From: Sanyastnella coralliicola
Lineage (GTDB): Bacteria > Bacteroidota > Bacteroidia > Flavobacteriales_D > Sanyastnellaceae
DNA: 64,000 bases
Reading direction: 5' to 3'
Assembly (NCBI RefSeq): GCF_030845195.1
Contig: NZ_CP132543.1
Span: 3,923,501 to 3,987,500 of the forward strand
A model generated the notes under the pieces. That model did no database searches, was not told the DNA's origin, and was given only the letters and a program-made list of their open reading frames with translations. Both the position numbers and the translations under genes were made by a program. The stretch's first letter is position 1, and each line of letters starts with the position of its first letter. Positions 12,201-19,637 of this stretch are shown one piece after another.

Positions 12201-13437
12201 GGGAGATGGTACCTTCACATACACATGGTATGGAGACCTTCCTCCTACAGATGAGCTTTCAACTGACAACCCGTACATCACGAACGTTACTGAAGATTTG
12301 ACGGCGTACGTTGTTGCCTTGGATGGCAATGGTTGTTCTTCAGATACACTGCTTTCGAACATCACTTTGAACACACCGATTTCACTCGAAGTTGGTCCTG
12401 CAGATGTCATTGAGATCTGTGAAGGTGAGTGTGTTGATCTTTTCGCTAACGCGGAAGGGGGTAGCGGTCCACTTCAGATTGACTGGGTGGAGACATCAAT
12501 TACAGGAGATGTAATTTCGAACCTTCCAAATGTTAATGACTGTCCACCAGATGTGAATGAAGTCATCTACGAAGTGACGGTAACGGATGGATGTGCACAA
12601 CCAGCCATCGACTCCATTATCGTGAACATCTTCGAAGTACCTGTTCCTGACTTCAGCTTTGATGTCGAATCAGGATGTTTCCCCGTAACGGTAACCTTCA
12701 CGAACGAGACCGATGATAGCTTCTTCGGAGATTGTACATGGAACCTAGGTAATGATGACGTTCAAGATATCTGTGGAGACATCGTGTACACCTATGCTAC
12801 GCCTGGCGAGTACTTCCCTTCGTTGACAGTAACTGCTCCTAGTGGTTGTGTGGGGACGACGGTTTCGGATTCAGCGATCTACGTGTACGATTACCCAATT
12901 GCTGACTTCTTCTACGAGCCATTCCCATTGACTACGCTCGAGAACGAACTCGACTTTGTAAATGCTAGCGACAATGCTCAGTTCTTTGAATGGAACTTTG
13001 CCGGTCTTGGAACAAGTATCGAAGCGAACCCTAGCTTCACATTCCCTCCACTAGACCTAGCTGTTTGGGAAGTGTGTTTGATTGCGACAAGTGAATTTGG
13101 TTGTCCTGATACCGTATGTAAAGACATCACCAGTGAAAGTGAACTCTTGGTTTACGTTCCAAATGCCTTTACACCTGATCAAGATGGAATCAACGAAGTA
13201 TTCCTCCCTGTATTTGGCGGAGGTGTGGTCTTCGATGATGAGTACGAATTCGCCATCTTCGATCGTTGGGGAGACAAAGTCTTCACGACCAATGACCCAG
13301 CTATCGGTTGGGTAGGTAACCTCGATGCTGGCGGGTACTTCGTTCAAAACGATGTCTACGTTTGGCGTGTGGTTGTTCGTTCGGTTGAGACCGGTGAATT
13401 GGTCGAGTTCGAAGGGCATGTGACTATTTTGAGGTAG
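6238..13437 (+). CDS. Giant repeat adhesin-like protein with type B (CHU_C) T9SS domain
   Basis: The product has 2399 residues from the ATG at 6238, which follows an AGGAGAGAG ribosome site and starts the signal peptide MRVIKHLLGVCLLFAALQVSA. The N-terminal region (NHILGGNITYTCLGG) is of a kind that opens many large Bacteroidota surface proteins. About eleven Ig-like units of some 90 residues (typical words TATLSG, TICEGD, DLTGTGPW) cover nucleotides 7860-11180. SprB-like repeats lie at about residues 470-530 and 1812-1880 (CIGNDGQIDVSIAGSAGPYEY; GGSYPPYTYAW), and PKD-like domains at about 2134-2290. The last 95 residues are a gliding-motility-type C-terminal domain (VPNAFTPDQDGINEVF ... FDRWGDKVF). 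It is predicted to be secreted by T9SS and held on the surface. Composition is acidic and calcium-binding-like. The exact ligand is unknown. Confidence 0.93.
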   Translation: MRVIKHLLGVCLLFAALQVSANHILGGNITYTCLGGDNYGVTLTIYKDCFGSTPATLQEDVFFIPDGCTLPFSIPLPLQTETEISDLCASEIANSSCSGGFIPGAQQLTYYAEVTLDSGCSWEASWAAGDWNYFINMDNGMLPTAYFLTTIDPTQGCNDSITPDNEFPIPYVCAGDPLSYTLEFLNPGGYTLDYTLVCPQTTGGVDAPMISACNEPIAGMTFDDVTGTFTATAPGLFGNYAATVQVDMIDGGGNIIGTVIHTFAFTVRACDATPTIFTAPEIQAVSDDIVQVNATEVDACVGDSLSITVEATNANIFRTITLSSDFETLYPGGTFTQTGINPAEGELFVVVDESMIGTNVVTVDAIDDACINPTSDQIQLTINVDPSLNLNVPDTLICFGESVNIEATGDSDYTWNVLSGDPDLGLVGNGGSQTVTPDVATQIEITANNAGAGCTATEILNIDVAISDLTAVITNESCIGNDGQIDVSIAGSAGPYEYSWPDIPSVAQDLTGLVGGDYTLNVTDLGLAGCSRDTIFTLTTAPQPSGSISGDITICEGDCADILFTMAGTAPFDVELRNTNTNTLEAVPAVNDGDTFEVCPLVTTTYTLELIEDSNTPQCEYTIPSSVTVTVRPTVTATFLDPGSICAGDDVDLEVDINQAGNYEVTYSPNDGNPMSPVVLSDGDVINVSPPVTTNYSITQVQYTDAPNCPNTTVSAFQVQVDPLPTATLSGSTTICEGDAVSLTIDLTGTGPWEVTHDYAGDASPLIIVATPFTWNLANSPATTTTINLTGVTDTGTNCSQAVTSDVTITVNALPSASVLSDATICSDVTQNMEFDLVGPGPFDVIWNAGAGSTNAVGIDDGFVVAIDPVGNTNVCIESVTDANGCVNTTLSCATLTEIPLAEAYLTDANAAICANDCYDIAFTFNQGTGPYEFEVTETDDNGAVNNTIQLNAGDTYQVCPVGDYNLTITSVTDLGTGCSADFANGTTIDIAVTPISTIAISGDADICDGDCGDLTFTFTDVQGPVTFDLNGVTVGPLVDGVDIIGGVYTIQECPIATTTYTVTNYVDAATVCSDIAVGEDAATLTVISLPDASFVSDVEICEGVDPFELEFAVTNGPLDIDVEFDDGVNTTTQTVVGVNDGDLFPIDNTIGGTYTITFVTDNGMPTTCTSNPDASAVATVFTSPVVNNIDTLCANTGDTWEITFDITSGDPATYAIDIPGTLTDQGGGLWSFVSDPLIPEDGANVTINDVNNCNPFNFTLDPFTCPILTDAGTVDEDLITICDSGVLTASPNGDEILDGNDVLSFVIHDSPDENLGIVYYISDTPSWDVTADLDVPGVLQYGVTYYVSAVAGDDDGAGTVDLGAPGVDISVGVPFVIVETPTATLSGGATICEGLTTDLQVDFTGTGDYTIQLALDGVELANSPFGPTADNPFIIPVGDAGSYTLLNVSNEFCPGTVAGQADVIVNPEPTATLSGGGTFCAGGSLDLTLDLTGTPNWDVTIVNDNDNDGVIDFSEVINVGATQTTYTVNDSLLWFVDTVTDGNGCINDTDSNVETVEIDPLPTATFAFADTSFCTGTNIDLVVDLTGAAPYDVTYSLDGVPTTLTIAASPMVLNINTLGQYCIDEVLDANGCQSFPAVCIQVTEIPIPIADAGADAVFCTGDVQFIGAPAVAGYEYAWNNTDNLNDTTLSAPQVTLTNDGMVPIILDIEVIVTEGFCSATDQTQVTINPLPQAEAGDSTLICFGDAVTLNATGGDTYLWETSPAFTQGGEDTFNPTVEPPSSQWFVVNVTDANLCSAEDSVWVNVPQDFVLAQSFTNEICFGICDGNIELAIGGSYPPYTYAWDEVADTTPMIDGLCPGDYNYTITDSIGCQFTGLVTIAEDEEYFLDDVIITPPTCFGDETGVMDVESATAVNFTCEPTGETNNLGIFTNLPAGTYDVFATDANGCIADSTVTLTELSAEITMDLNILDLVVCFEDEVNLLANAEGGDGTFTYTWYGDLPPTDELSTDNPYITNVTEDLTAYVVALDGNGCSSDTLLSNITLNTPISLEVGPADVIEICEGECVDLFANAEGGSGPLQIDWVETSITGDVISNLPNVNDCPPDVNEVIYEVTVTDGCAQPAIDSIIVNIFEVPVPDFSFDVESGCFPVTVTFTNETDDSFFGDCTWNLGNDDVQDICGDIVYTYATPGEYFPSLTVTAPSGCVGTTVSDSAIYVYDYPIADFFYEPFPLTTLENELDFVNASDNAQFFEWNFAGLGTSIEANPSFTFPPLDLAVWEVCLIATSEFGCPDTVCKDITSESELLVYVPNAFTPDQDGINEVFLPVFGGGVVFDDEYEFAIFDRWGDKVFTTNDPAIGWVGNLDAGGYFVQNDVYVWRVVVRSVETGELVEFEGHVTILR

Positions 13438-13462
13438 ATTCGAGGCAGCAATCACCCATGCC

Positions 13463-14878
13463 TTGAAGAGTAATCAGCTTCAGTACATCTTATTGCTTCT
13501 TTTACTGGTAACCTCCTTGGGATACTCAGCCTATCAGCATTTTCTGATGCCCATGGATGGAGACCTCCCAAGTGGCGTGTTGGTGGATGCTGATGTGCAG
13601 CAAATCCTAGATAATCCGCTAGGATTGGAAGCGATAGAGAAGCCAGGTTCTTATCCCAATCCTAACCGCTTCTTCTCCCATTATGCCTTGCATAAATACA
13701 TGGGTGGAATGCCAGCTATGCTGGGGTCAATTGTCAAGCCTGAGAATGCGCCGTACCTGGCCATGGCCATTATCAAGTTTCTGACAGAATTAGGGCTGTT
13801 GCTTTTCATTTTGAGGATCACCAAAATTCCATGGAAGACCTCGCAAGGTCTATTGATTATCCTGGCTACTCACCTCTTCTTCGCTGCTGAGGATCACATG
13901 CTGGGGAATGCGATCATTGATAAAGCGCCTACCTATTTCTTCTTCTATGCATTGCCTTTTTTCTGGACCTTATTCAGCCTCTTCCCGCTCATTGAACTCG
14001 TTCGAAATCCGAAGGAGAATCCTCCTCTATGGACTTGGGTACTTGGCTTCATTTTTATCCCTGTGTCATGCTTGAGTGGACCTACGAATACAGGAGTTGT
14101 TGCAGTGGTCTTCATCATTCTCACTGTTTCCATTTTACGCGAACCAGAATGGAGAGCAAGGGTGTTAAAGCTTCCAGTGCTTATCTATATCGCACTCTTC
14201 TCAATTGGTGTGCTGTACTCGCTGTTCATTGGCAGTTTGGATGCCATTGGTATGGCGGAGAATATCCCGCTATCAGAAAGATATCTGCTGCTCGCGAAAG
14301 GGATGTGGACTGAAATGCTCTCACGTCGTGGCTACTACTTGTTATTTATTCTCTGGGCCGCAGGACTCGCATATCTCCGTTTTAAAGACGCAACGTCATT
14401 CAAAAAGCTCCTTCGTCCATCAGCATTTGTACTGAGCTTTATCGTGCTCTATTTGCTCCTACTACCGTTAGGCGGGTATCGTTCATGGCGACCGAATATG
14501 CTGCGAAATGACGTATTGATTCCAGTGACCTATGCCTTGATACTAGTTAATGTGCTTGGCTGGAAAAGCGTCTTACGACTGATTGTCAAAGATTGGATGA
14601 GTGCGGTTTACGTAGTGATAGTTGCCAGAGCGCTCTTCTTGTTTTGGAAATTCGACCCTTTATATACCGAGCACTACCTCTGCCAACAAGCCCGAATTTC
14701 TGAATTGCAATCCACTGATGAAGATGTGGCGGTGATATGCGACGATTGCCTGTTGGTGCATTGGTGGAAGGTTGAGAATCCGGAGGAATCACTCAACTCG
14801 GTCAAGCTACTGAAATTATGGGGGATTGAGTCGAGTGCAAACGCCTACGTCGTGAAGCCTTGTGAGGCTTCGGACTAG
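13463..14878 (+). CDS. Polytopic membrane protein of unknown function
   Basis: A 471-residue protein with an N-terminal hydrophobic segment, a loop of about 60 residues (PNPNRFFSHYALHKYMGG) and roughly nine further membrane spans, then a soluble C-terminal tail of about 70 residues containing several cysteines (VAVICDDCLLVHW). The layout resembles GT-C-type or other polytopic envelope enzymes, but I do not recognise a family. The start is a TTG at 13463, because no ATG or GTG precedes the first membrane span; the first ATG would delete it. It begins 25 bp after the adhesin stop and is probably co-transcribed. Its stop codon is nested with that of the opposing gene in CTAG (14875-14878). Confidence 0.75.
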   Translation: MKSNQLQYILLLLLLVTSLGYSAYQHFLMPMDGDLPSGVLVDADVQQILDNPLGLEAIEKPGSYPNPNRFFSHYALHKYMGGMPAMLGSIVKPENAPYLAMAIIKFLTELGLLLFILRITKIPWKTSQGLLIILATHLFFAAEDHMLGNAIIDKAPTYFFFYALPFFWTLFSLFPLIELVRNPKENPPLWTWVLGFIFIPVSCLSGPTNTGVVAVVFIILTVSILREPEWRARVLKLPVLIYIALFSIGVLYSLFIGSLDAIGMAENIPLSERYLLLAKGMWTEMLSRRGYYLLFILWAAGLAYLRFKDATSFKKLLRPSAFVLSFIVLYLLLLPLGGYRSWRPNMLRNDVLIPVTYALILVNVLGWKSVLRLIVKDWMSAVYVVIVARALFLFWKFDPLYTEHYLCQQARISELQSTDEDVAVICDDCLLVHWWKVENPEESLNSVKLLKLWGIESSANAYVVKPCEASD

Positions 14879-16236
14879 TCTCTGTTTAACATGTAACGAA
14901 GTACTTCTGGCGTTCCTTCATCGATGATAATTTCGATGTAGTAGACACCGGCAGATTGATCAGAAAGATCAACTGGAAACCAAAAAGTATCCGCTCCACT
15001 GCGCCATTCTCCTGCATCTACCAGACGTCCTCGACTGTCGTAAGCTCTGTGTTGCATGCGTAGCCATGAACTGCGTCTGATTTGAACAATCGCATCACCA
15101 TTTCCGGGGTTCGGGAACATGACGATTTCTTGATTTACATCTGGAACACCTTCGGGGATATGTCTGAATACGTACAAGCCTGTGTAACGATCAGAAATCA
15201 GAATGCGTCCACTTGGTAGCCCTTTGTGCACCCCCCATGCCCCACGGTAGTCTTGCTCATCGATATCGTAGGTGTCATACCAGGCTACCCGCTGTGGTTC
15301 ATTGATATCGGAGATGTCGAAGATTTGCAGACCATCGAAGTAATACGAAACGTAGGCGTAGTCGCCTTCTACAATGACATTATGTGCAATGGTGTGGCTT
15401 GCACCCCCGCTGAATAGGAAGGAGGTAACTTGAATGTCTGTCAAATCTGACACATCACACACTTTGAGTCGTTTTCCTTGCGTTTCATCGGCAAAGACAT
15501 AGACTGTTCCGTCGTCATTGAGCCATCCGCTGTGGTTATATCCGTCGTCTGGATACTCCTCTAAGTTTCCAAGAAGCTGGGGTTCTTCCGCGTTAGCGAA
15601 ATCAAACACCCACATGCCTTGAAAAGCGGCATGCACGAATACAGTATCTCGTCGTGCGTAAGCGTCGTGCACATACTCCACCAAATTGAATTGATTCAAG
15701 AGGGTGGGAGACTCTGGAGTGACCGAAGCATCAAGCACTGTCATAGCAGCTGAAGAGGTACCGCTGCAGTATAGTTTACCTGTGTATTCGTCGGTATAAA
15801 TGTTGTGTGCTGTGGTGAAGAATTCATCAGTACTCAGCACCAGCGATGCAGAGTCAGGAAGATGTCGAATATCGATGACCTGAAGTTTGGAAGGCTGTTG
15901 GTCACAAACCGCGTACAGGTAGCCGTTGTGGGTAGCATAGTCTCGGTGGATGACAATCTCACCTTGCGCATCTCCCGGAATGAAGGCCACTTCTTTAATC
16001 GCGTTGTTAAGGGGGAGGTGAATAATGTGCGTTCCAGATGTAGAACCAATCACACCGTACTCTTCTCCATTGATGACAAAACCCCAACAATCATTGTATC
16101 GTGAATCGCGCGCGTTGGTCTCAGGCTCATCTGAGAACCATTGCGCCATCAGTCGGACGTTCTGTGAATCTTGGGACCGGCTATTCAGCGCTAGCCCAAG
16201 AAAAATCAGTAAGAAGAGCAGGGTAATTCGCATCAT
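14875..16236 (-). CDS. Choice-of-anchor B family protein with T9SS type A domain
   Basis: A 453-residue secreted protein. The ATG at 16236 (or the adjacent one at 16233) starts the signal peptide MMRITLLFLLIFLGLALNSRS; the frame also opens three bases earlier with GTG. Residues about 40-370 are built of LVIVD-type beta-propeller repeats (YVHDAYARRDTVFVHAAFQG, DYAYVSYYFDGLQIFDISD), the pattern of choice-of-anchor B proteins. The final 80 residues are a T9SS sorting domain (VMFPNPGNGDAIVQIRRSSW ... AGVYYIEIII). It is predicted to be cell-surface or released; no catalytic residues are evident. It converges on the membrane protein gene with a 4-bp overlap of stop codons. Confidence 0.88.
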   Translation of the reverse strand: MMRITLLFLLIFLGLALNSRSQDSQNVRLMAQWFSDEPETNARDSRYNDCWGFVINGEEYGVIGSTSGTHIIHLPLNNAIKEVAFIPGDAQGEIVIHRDYATHNGYLYAVCDQQPSKLQVIDIRHLPDSASLVLSTDEFFTTAHNIYTDEYTGKLYCSGTSSAAMTVLDASVTPESPTLLNQFNLVEYVHDAYARRDTVFVHAAFQGMWVFDFANAEEPQLLGNLEEYPDDGYNHSGWLNDDGTVYVFADETQGKRLKVCDVSDLTDIQVTSFLFSGGASHTIAHNVIVEGDYAYVSYYFDGLQIFDISDINEPQRVAWYDTYDIDEQDYRGAWGVHKGLPSGRILISDRYTGLYVFRHIPEGVPDVNQEIVMFPNPGNGDAIVQIRRSSWLRMQHRAYDSRGRLVDAGEWRSGADTFWFPVDLSDQSAGVYYIEIIIDEGTPEVLRYMLNRD

Positions 16237-16418
16237 CACTACGAAGTTCGTGAAAAAGCCCGGTGGGCTTGGGGTGGCAGTTCAGAAAAATCCCACGTGT
16301 ATTTCATTCCTGAGAATCGAACAGCAATCCTATTTATTAGTTGATTAGGGTACTACTGTGACATTTTTGTAATGAGTGGGGGTTATCTTTATGACCCGTT
16401 TCGAATACCTAGAGGAAA

Positions 16419-18509
16419 ATGAGATTAGTGATGACATTCCTGGCCGTCGTTGCAATACTTTCGGCCAATGCACAAGAAATCCGCTACTGCGGTCAAACAG
16501 AAGCCACAGAAGCTTTGTTTGCGAAGTATCCCCATCTCCGTCATGAGCACGAACAGTCTCAAGCGGATTTTCAAGCAGCATACGAAGAACGTATGGCCAA
16601 CCTCGCCAATAGAGGAGGGGATGAAGAAATTTACACCATCCCGGTTGTTTTCCATATTATCCATGACAATGGTGAAGAGAATATCTCAGATGAGCAGATC
16701 TACAGCGCAATGGAGATCTTGAATCGAGATTTTGCTATGGAAAATGAGGATATCGAAGATGTTGTTGATGCTTTTGCAGATTTACCTGAACCAATCAACA
16801 TTCAATTCGCACTCGCAAAACGCGATCCTCAAGGGAATTGTACCAAAGGAATTAACCGTGTTGAGAGTGCTTTGACTTACCAAGGAGATCAAGACATGAA
16901 AGACTTGATTCAGTGGCCAACAGATATGTACATGAACGTATGGGTTTGTGCTGATGCTGGAGGTGCAGCTGGATATACTTATCTACCAGGAAATTGGTTG
17001 GAGAATCAACCACAATTTGATGGAATTGTTCTTCTTCATGATTACACAGGTGCCATTGGGACGTCTAACACATTTCGTTCACGTACGCTTACACACGAAG
17101 TTGGTCACTGGTTGAACCTACCACACCTCTGGGGGCCAAGCAATTCGCCAGGTTTAGCAGCTAATTGTGAAGAGAACAACAATGGCATGGATGATGGAGT
17201 TGATGACACACCGAATACTATTGGTTGGACAACTTGTACACTGGATGGTGAATCATGTGGCTCGCTCGATAACGTCCAGAACTACATGGAGTACTCATAC
17301 TGCACGCGCATGTTTACTGCTGGTCAAAAGCAGCGTATGCGTCAAGCAGCAGAAAGTAACACAGCGTTCCGTAACGACCTATGGCAGCAGAGTAACCTCG
17401 AAGCTACAGGTGTTCTTGAAGAGAGTATTCTATGTGCGGCTGAATTCCGTGCTGATCGCCAAATCGTTTGTCAAGGAACAGAGATTCAATTCTTCGACGA
17501 TTCATTCCACGGTATTCAGGAATGGAACTGGGATTTCGGAACATTCACTGTTTCTGGAACCGACGAAGAGGTACACAAGAATCCTATCGTGATGTTTGAT
17601 GAGCCTGGAGTATACAATGTTACCTTGACTGTAAGCGATGGCATTGACTCTATCGAGGAAACGAAAGAAGCGTTCATTACGGTACTTCCTATGGATGCGT
17701 TGGATGCGCCGTTTGTTGAAGGATTTGAAGCTGGAATTGCGAGTGAAACATGGTTCATTGAGAACCAACACAACAACGTCACATGGGAGCTCACAGACGT
17801 GGCTTCGGCTACTGGAGAGCAGTGTGTTCGTATTCGTAACCGCAATAACACGATTGAACACTCACGTGATTACCTGACGTCTTCTACGATGGACCTGACA
17901 GGTGCTTCTTTTGCGACGATTACATACAAGTACGCATACTGTAACCGTCCGGATGAAACGGATGACCGTCTACGCGTGAACGTAAGTAACAACTGTGGTG
18001 ACTCATGGGTACTTCGTGAGATCCACCGAGGAATTACTGATCTTCCAACTGCAGATCCGCAAAACGCACCGTTCGTGCCTGAGGCCGACGAGTGGGCAAC
18101 AGGGGAAGCTACAGTGGATAATCCAGATTACATGGTACCAGGATTCCGCGTTCAGTTCGATTTCGAAGGACGTTTCGGAAACCACGTTTACCTTGATGAT
18201 ATCAACATCAATGTCTTCACGGCAGACAACGTAACAGTACTAGATTTGGTAAGTGGCATTGAGATGACACTCGCTCCAAACCCGGCTGATGCGGTAGCGA
18301 ACTTATCGTACAATATGCCAATGGATCACGATGTAACCATCGTCATGCACGACAGCTTCGGAAAGTTGGTAGACACCATCTACAACGGACCAGCACAACG
18401 AGGAGAGAACAAATTAAATATCAATACAGCAGAGCTTGCTTCAGGCGTATACCTGATTCGCATGCAAGTAGGAAATGAATTCCTTAGCCAGCGATTGATT
18501 GTTCGATAA
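16419..18509 (+). CDS. Secreted M43-family zinc metalloprotease with PKD domain and T9SS domain
   Basis: The product has 696 residues and a signal peptide (MRLVMTFLAVVAILSANAQ). The M43 (pappalysin/cytophagalysin) catalytic domain spans about 60-325: the zinc site is H226-E227-x2-H230-x5-H236 (HEVGHWLNLPH) and the Met-turn region is NVQNYMEYSYC. A PKD domain follows at about 332-417 (WNWDFGTF ... GVYNVTLTVSDG), then a jelly-roll-like module, and a T9SS type A domain from about 620 (LAPNPADAVANLSYNM ... SGVYLIRMQV). All catalytic residues are present, so it should be an active secreted protease. The ATG at 16419 follows AGAGGAAA. A hairpin terminator lies 35 bp after the stop. Confidence 0.93.
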   Translation: MRLVMTFLAVVAILSANAQEIRYCGQTEATEALFAKYPHLRHEHEQSQADFQAAYEERMANLANRGGDEEIYTIPVVFHIIHDNGEENISDEQIYSAMEILNRDFAMENEDIEDVVDAFADLPEPINIQFALAKRDPQGNCTKGINRVESALTYQGDQDMKDLIQWPTDMYMNVWVCADAGGAAGYTYLPGNWLENQPQFDGIVLLHDYTGAIGTSNTFRSRTLTHEVGHWLNLPHLWGPSNSPGLAANCEENNNGMDDGVDDTPNTIGWTTCTLDGESCGSLDNVQNYMEYSYCTRMFTAGQKQRMRQAAESNTAFRNDLWQQSNLEATGVLEESILCAAEFRADRQIVCQGTEIQFFDDSFHGIQEWNWDFGTFTVSGTDEEVHKNPIVMFDEPGVYNVTLTVSDGIDSIEETKEAFITVLPMDALDAPFVEGFEAGIASETWFIENQHNNVTWELTDVASATGEQCVRIRNRNNTIEHSRDYLTSSTMDLTGASFATITYKYAYCNRPDETDDRLRVNVSNNCGDSWVLREIHRGITDLPTADPQNAPFVPEADEWATGEATVDNPDYMVPGFRVQFDFEGRFGNHVYLDDININVFTADNVTVLDLVSGIEMTLAPNPADAVANLSYNMPMDHDVTIVMHDSFGKLVDTIYNGPAQRGENKLNINTAELASGVYLIRMQVGNEFLSQRLIVR

Positions 18510-18544
18510 GCAGCAGCTTACGATCTTATAACCTGTTTGAAAAG

Positions 18545-18567
18545 GCGAGCTTAGACTCGCTTTTTTT
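18545..18567 (+). terminator. Intrinsic terminator after the M43 protease gene
   Basis: Stem GCGAG/CTCGC (18545-18549 and 18556-18560) with a 6-nt loop, followed by seven T residues. Confidence 0.8.
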
Positions 18568-18573
18568 GTAGGC

Positions 18574-19128
18574 GGTATGCTGTATGCGGTATGCTGTATG
18601 CTGTTGCTGGGACGCGGATTGCGGAACGCGGAACGCGGGTTTTAGGTTCTTTACCTTCCACCGCGATCTGCGTTCCGCGTTCCTTATTCCGGATTGTCCA
18701 CGGGGTAATCCCTACGAGTGCTTTCGGGAGAAGGGAGATGCTGCGCCTTGCGCTGCAAACCGAAAGGATGGATTGCAGCCTACCGCATACAGCCTACGTT
18801 ACCGCGATCTGCGTTCCGCGTTCCGCCCCCTGGATTGCCCACGGGGCAATCCCTACAGGTGGTTGGAGAGAAGGAGGATGCTGCGCCTTGCGCTGCAAAG
18901 CAAAAGGATGGATAGCGGCCTACCGCATACAGCCTACCGCCTACATCGCCGCGATCCGCGATCTGCGTTCCTTTCTCCTGATTGTCCACGGGGCATTCCC
19001 TACGAGTGCTTGGAGAAGAGGAAGGATGCAGCGCAAGGCGCTGCAATACAAAGGAATGAGATGCTGCATACAGCCTGCTGCCTACCGCCAACATCACCGC
19101 GTTCCGCGATCTGCGTCCCGCAATCCCA
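18574..19128. repeat. Composite non-coding array: heptad repeats plus three ~145-bp hairpin units
   Basis: The gap between two convergent genes starts with 7-bp repeats (GGTATGC/TGTATGC at 18574-18605, then GCGGATT and GCGGAAC words at 18613-18637). Three imperfect units of about 145 bp follow (roughly 18660-18800, 18801-18948 and 18949-19098). Each contains a GCGGAAC/GATCGCGG block, a hairpin (perfect in unit 2: GGATTGCC, loop CACGG, GGCAATCC), a second hairpin (GCAGCGC AAG GCGCTGC in unit 3) and TACCGCATACAGCCTAC. Long open frames here on both strands only translate the repeat. No transposase or terminal repeats were seen. Confidence 0.85.
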
Positions 19129-19131
19129 CAC

Positions 19132-19157
19132 AAAAAAAGCCCCGCAATTGCGGGGCT
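19132..19157 (-). terminator. Terminator hairpin of the 19182-19619 gene
   Basis: The 20-bp palindrome AGCCCCGCAATTGCGGGGCT (19138-19157) is preceded on the plus strand by seven A residues (19132-19138), giving a U-tract on the minus-strand transcript. Its core CCGCAATTGCGG is shared with the terminator at 27704-27727. Confidence 0.8.
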
Positions 19158-19181
19158 TCCATATCATATAAGGCGCAGCAC

Positions 19182-19619
19182 TTAGCTCTCTTTGGAGCCG
19201 ATCATGACGGACACACATCCTTCATGGATCAAAGTTGAAGCGGTTTCGGCTTCCGGGACACGGATCCGAACGATCAACTGTTGGGTTGTTGCGACTTTAA
19301 AGTCAAATTTTGTCTTTCCTTCGTCTTCAGCATCTGCGTTGCTGTAGATCACTTCTTCGTCAGTATCTAGCACTTCGAATTCAAGGTCTCCGAGAATCGG
19401 GTGGCCACATACCAATAGTCGGTATTCTTTGTCCGCGTAGAATGTGAGTAGGAGTTCAGCTTCATCACCAGGGATCAATACCGCGCTGTTGAAGTTATCG
19501 TTCTGTACGTAGCCTTCCAGTTCAGGTAGGCATTTCTTCTTAGTGAAGCTTCGGCACTGGGCATTGGCCATCAGTGGAACCATCAAAAGAAGGGGGAGGA
19601 TTACTTTGAGGAACTTCAT
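19182..19619 (-). CDS. Small secreted/periplasmic protein of unknown function
   Basis: A 145-residue protein with a signal peptide (MKFLKVILPLLLMVPLMANAQ) and a single all-beta-looking domain (SAVLIPGDEAELLLTFYADK, YRLLVCGHPILGDLEFEVLD, QQLIVRIRVPE). The arrangement resembles small pre-peptidase-like or C2-like domains, but I assign no family. There is no T9SS domain. It lies 18 bp downstream of the lipoprotein gene 19638-20576 on the same strand, so the two are probably one transcript ending in the palindrome at 19138-19157. A shared envelope role is an inference from that arrangement. Confidence 0.7.
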   Translation of the reverse strand: MKFLKVILPLLLMVPLMANAQCRSFTKKKCLPELEGYVQNDNFNSAVLIPGDEAELLLTFYADKEYRLLVCGHPILGDLEFEVLDTDEEVIYSNADAEDEGKTKFDFKVATTQQLIVRIRVPEAETASTLIHEGCVSVMIGSKES

Positions 19620-19637
19620 CGTTCTAGTCGTTTCGTT

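Noticed and set aside
6598-13455. Minus-strand open frames inside the adhesin gene
   Set aside because: Shadows of a long biased coding sequence; no starts or domains.
18584-19238. Overlapping open frames of 65-215 codons on both strands
   Set aside because: They translate the composite repeat (recurrent words such as TAYR, RSAF, CPRG) in several frames on both strands, with no start context or domain.
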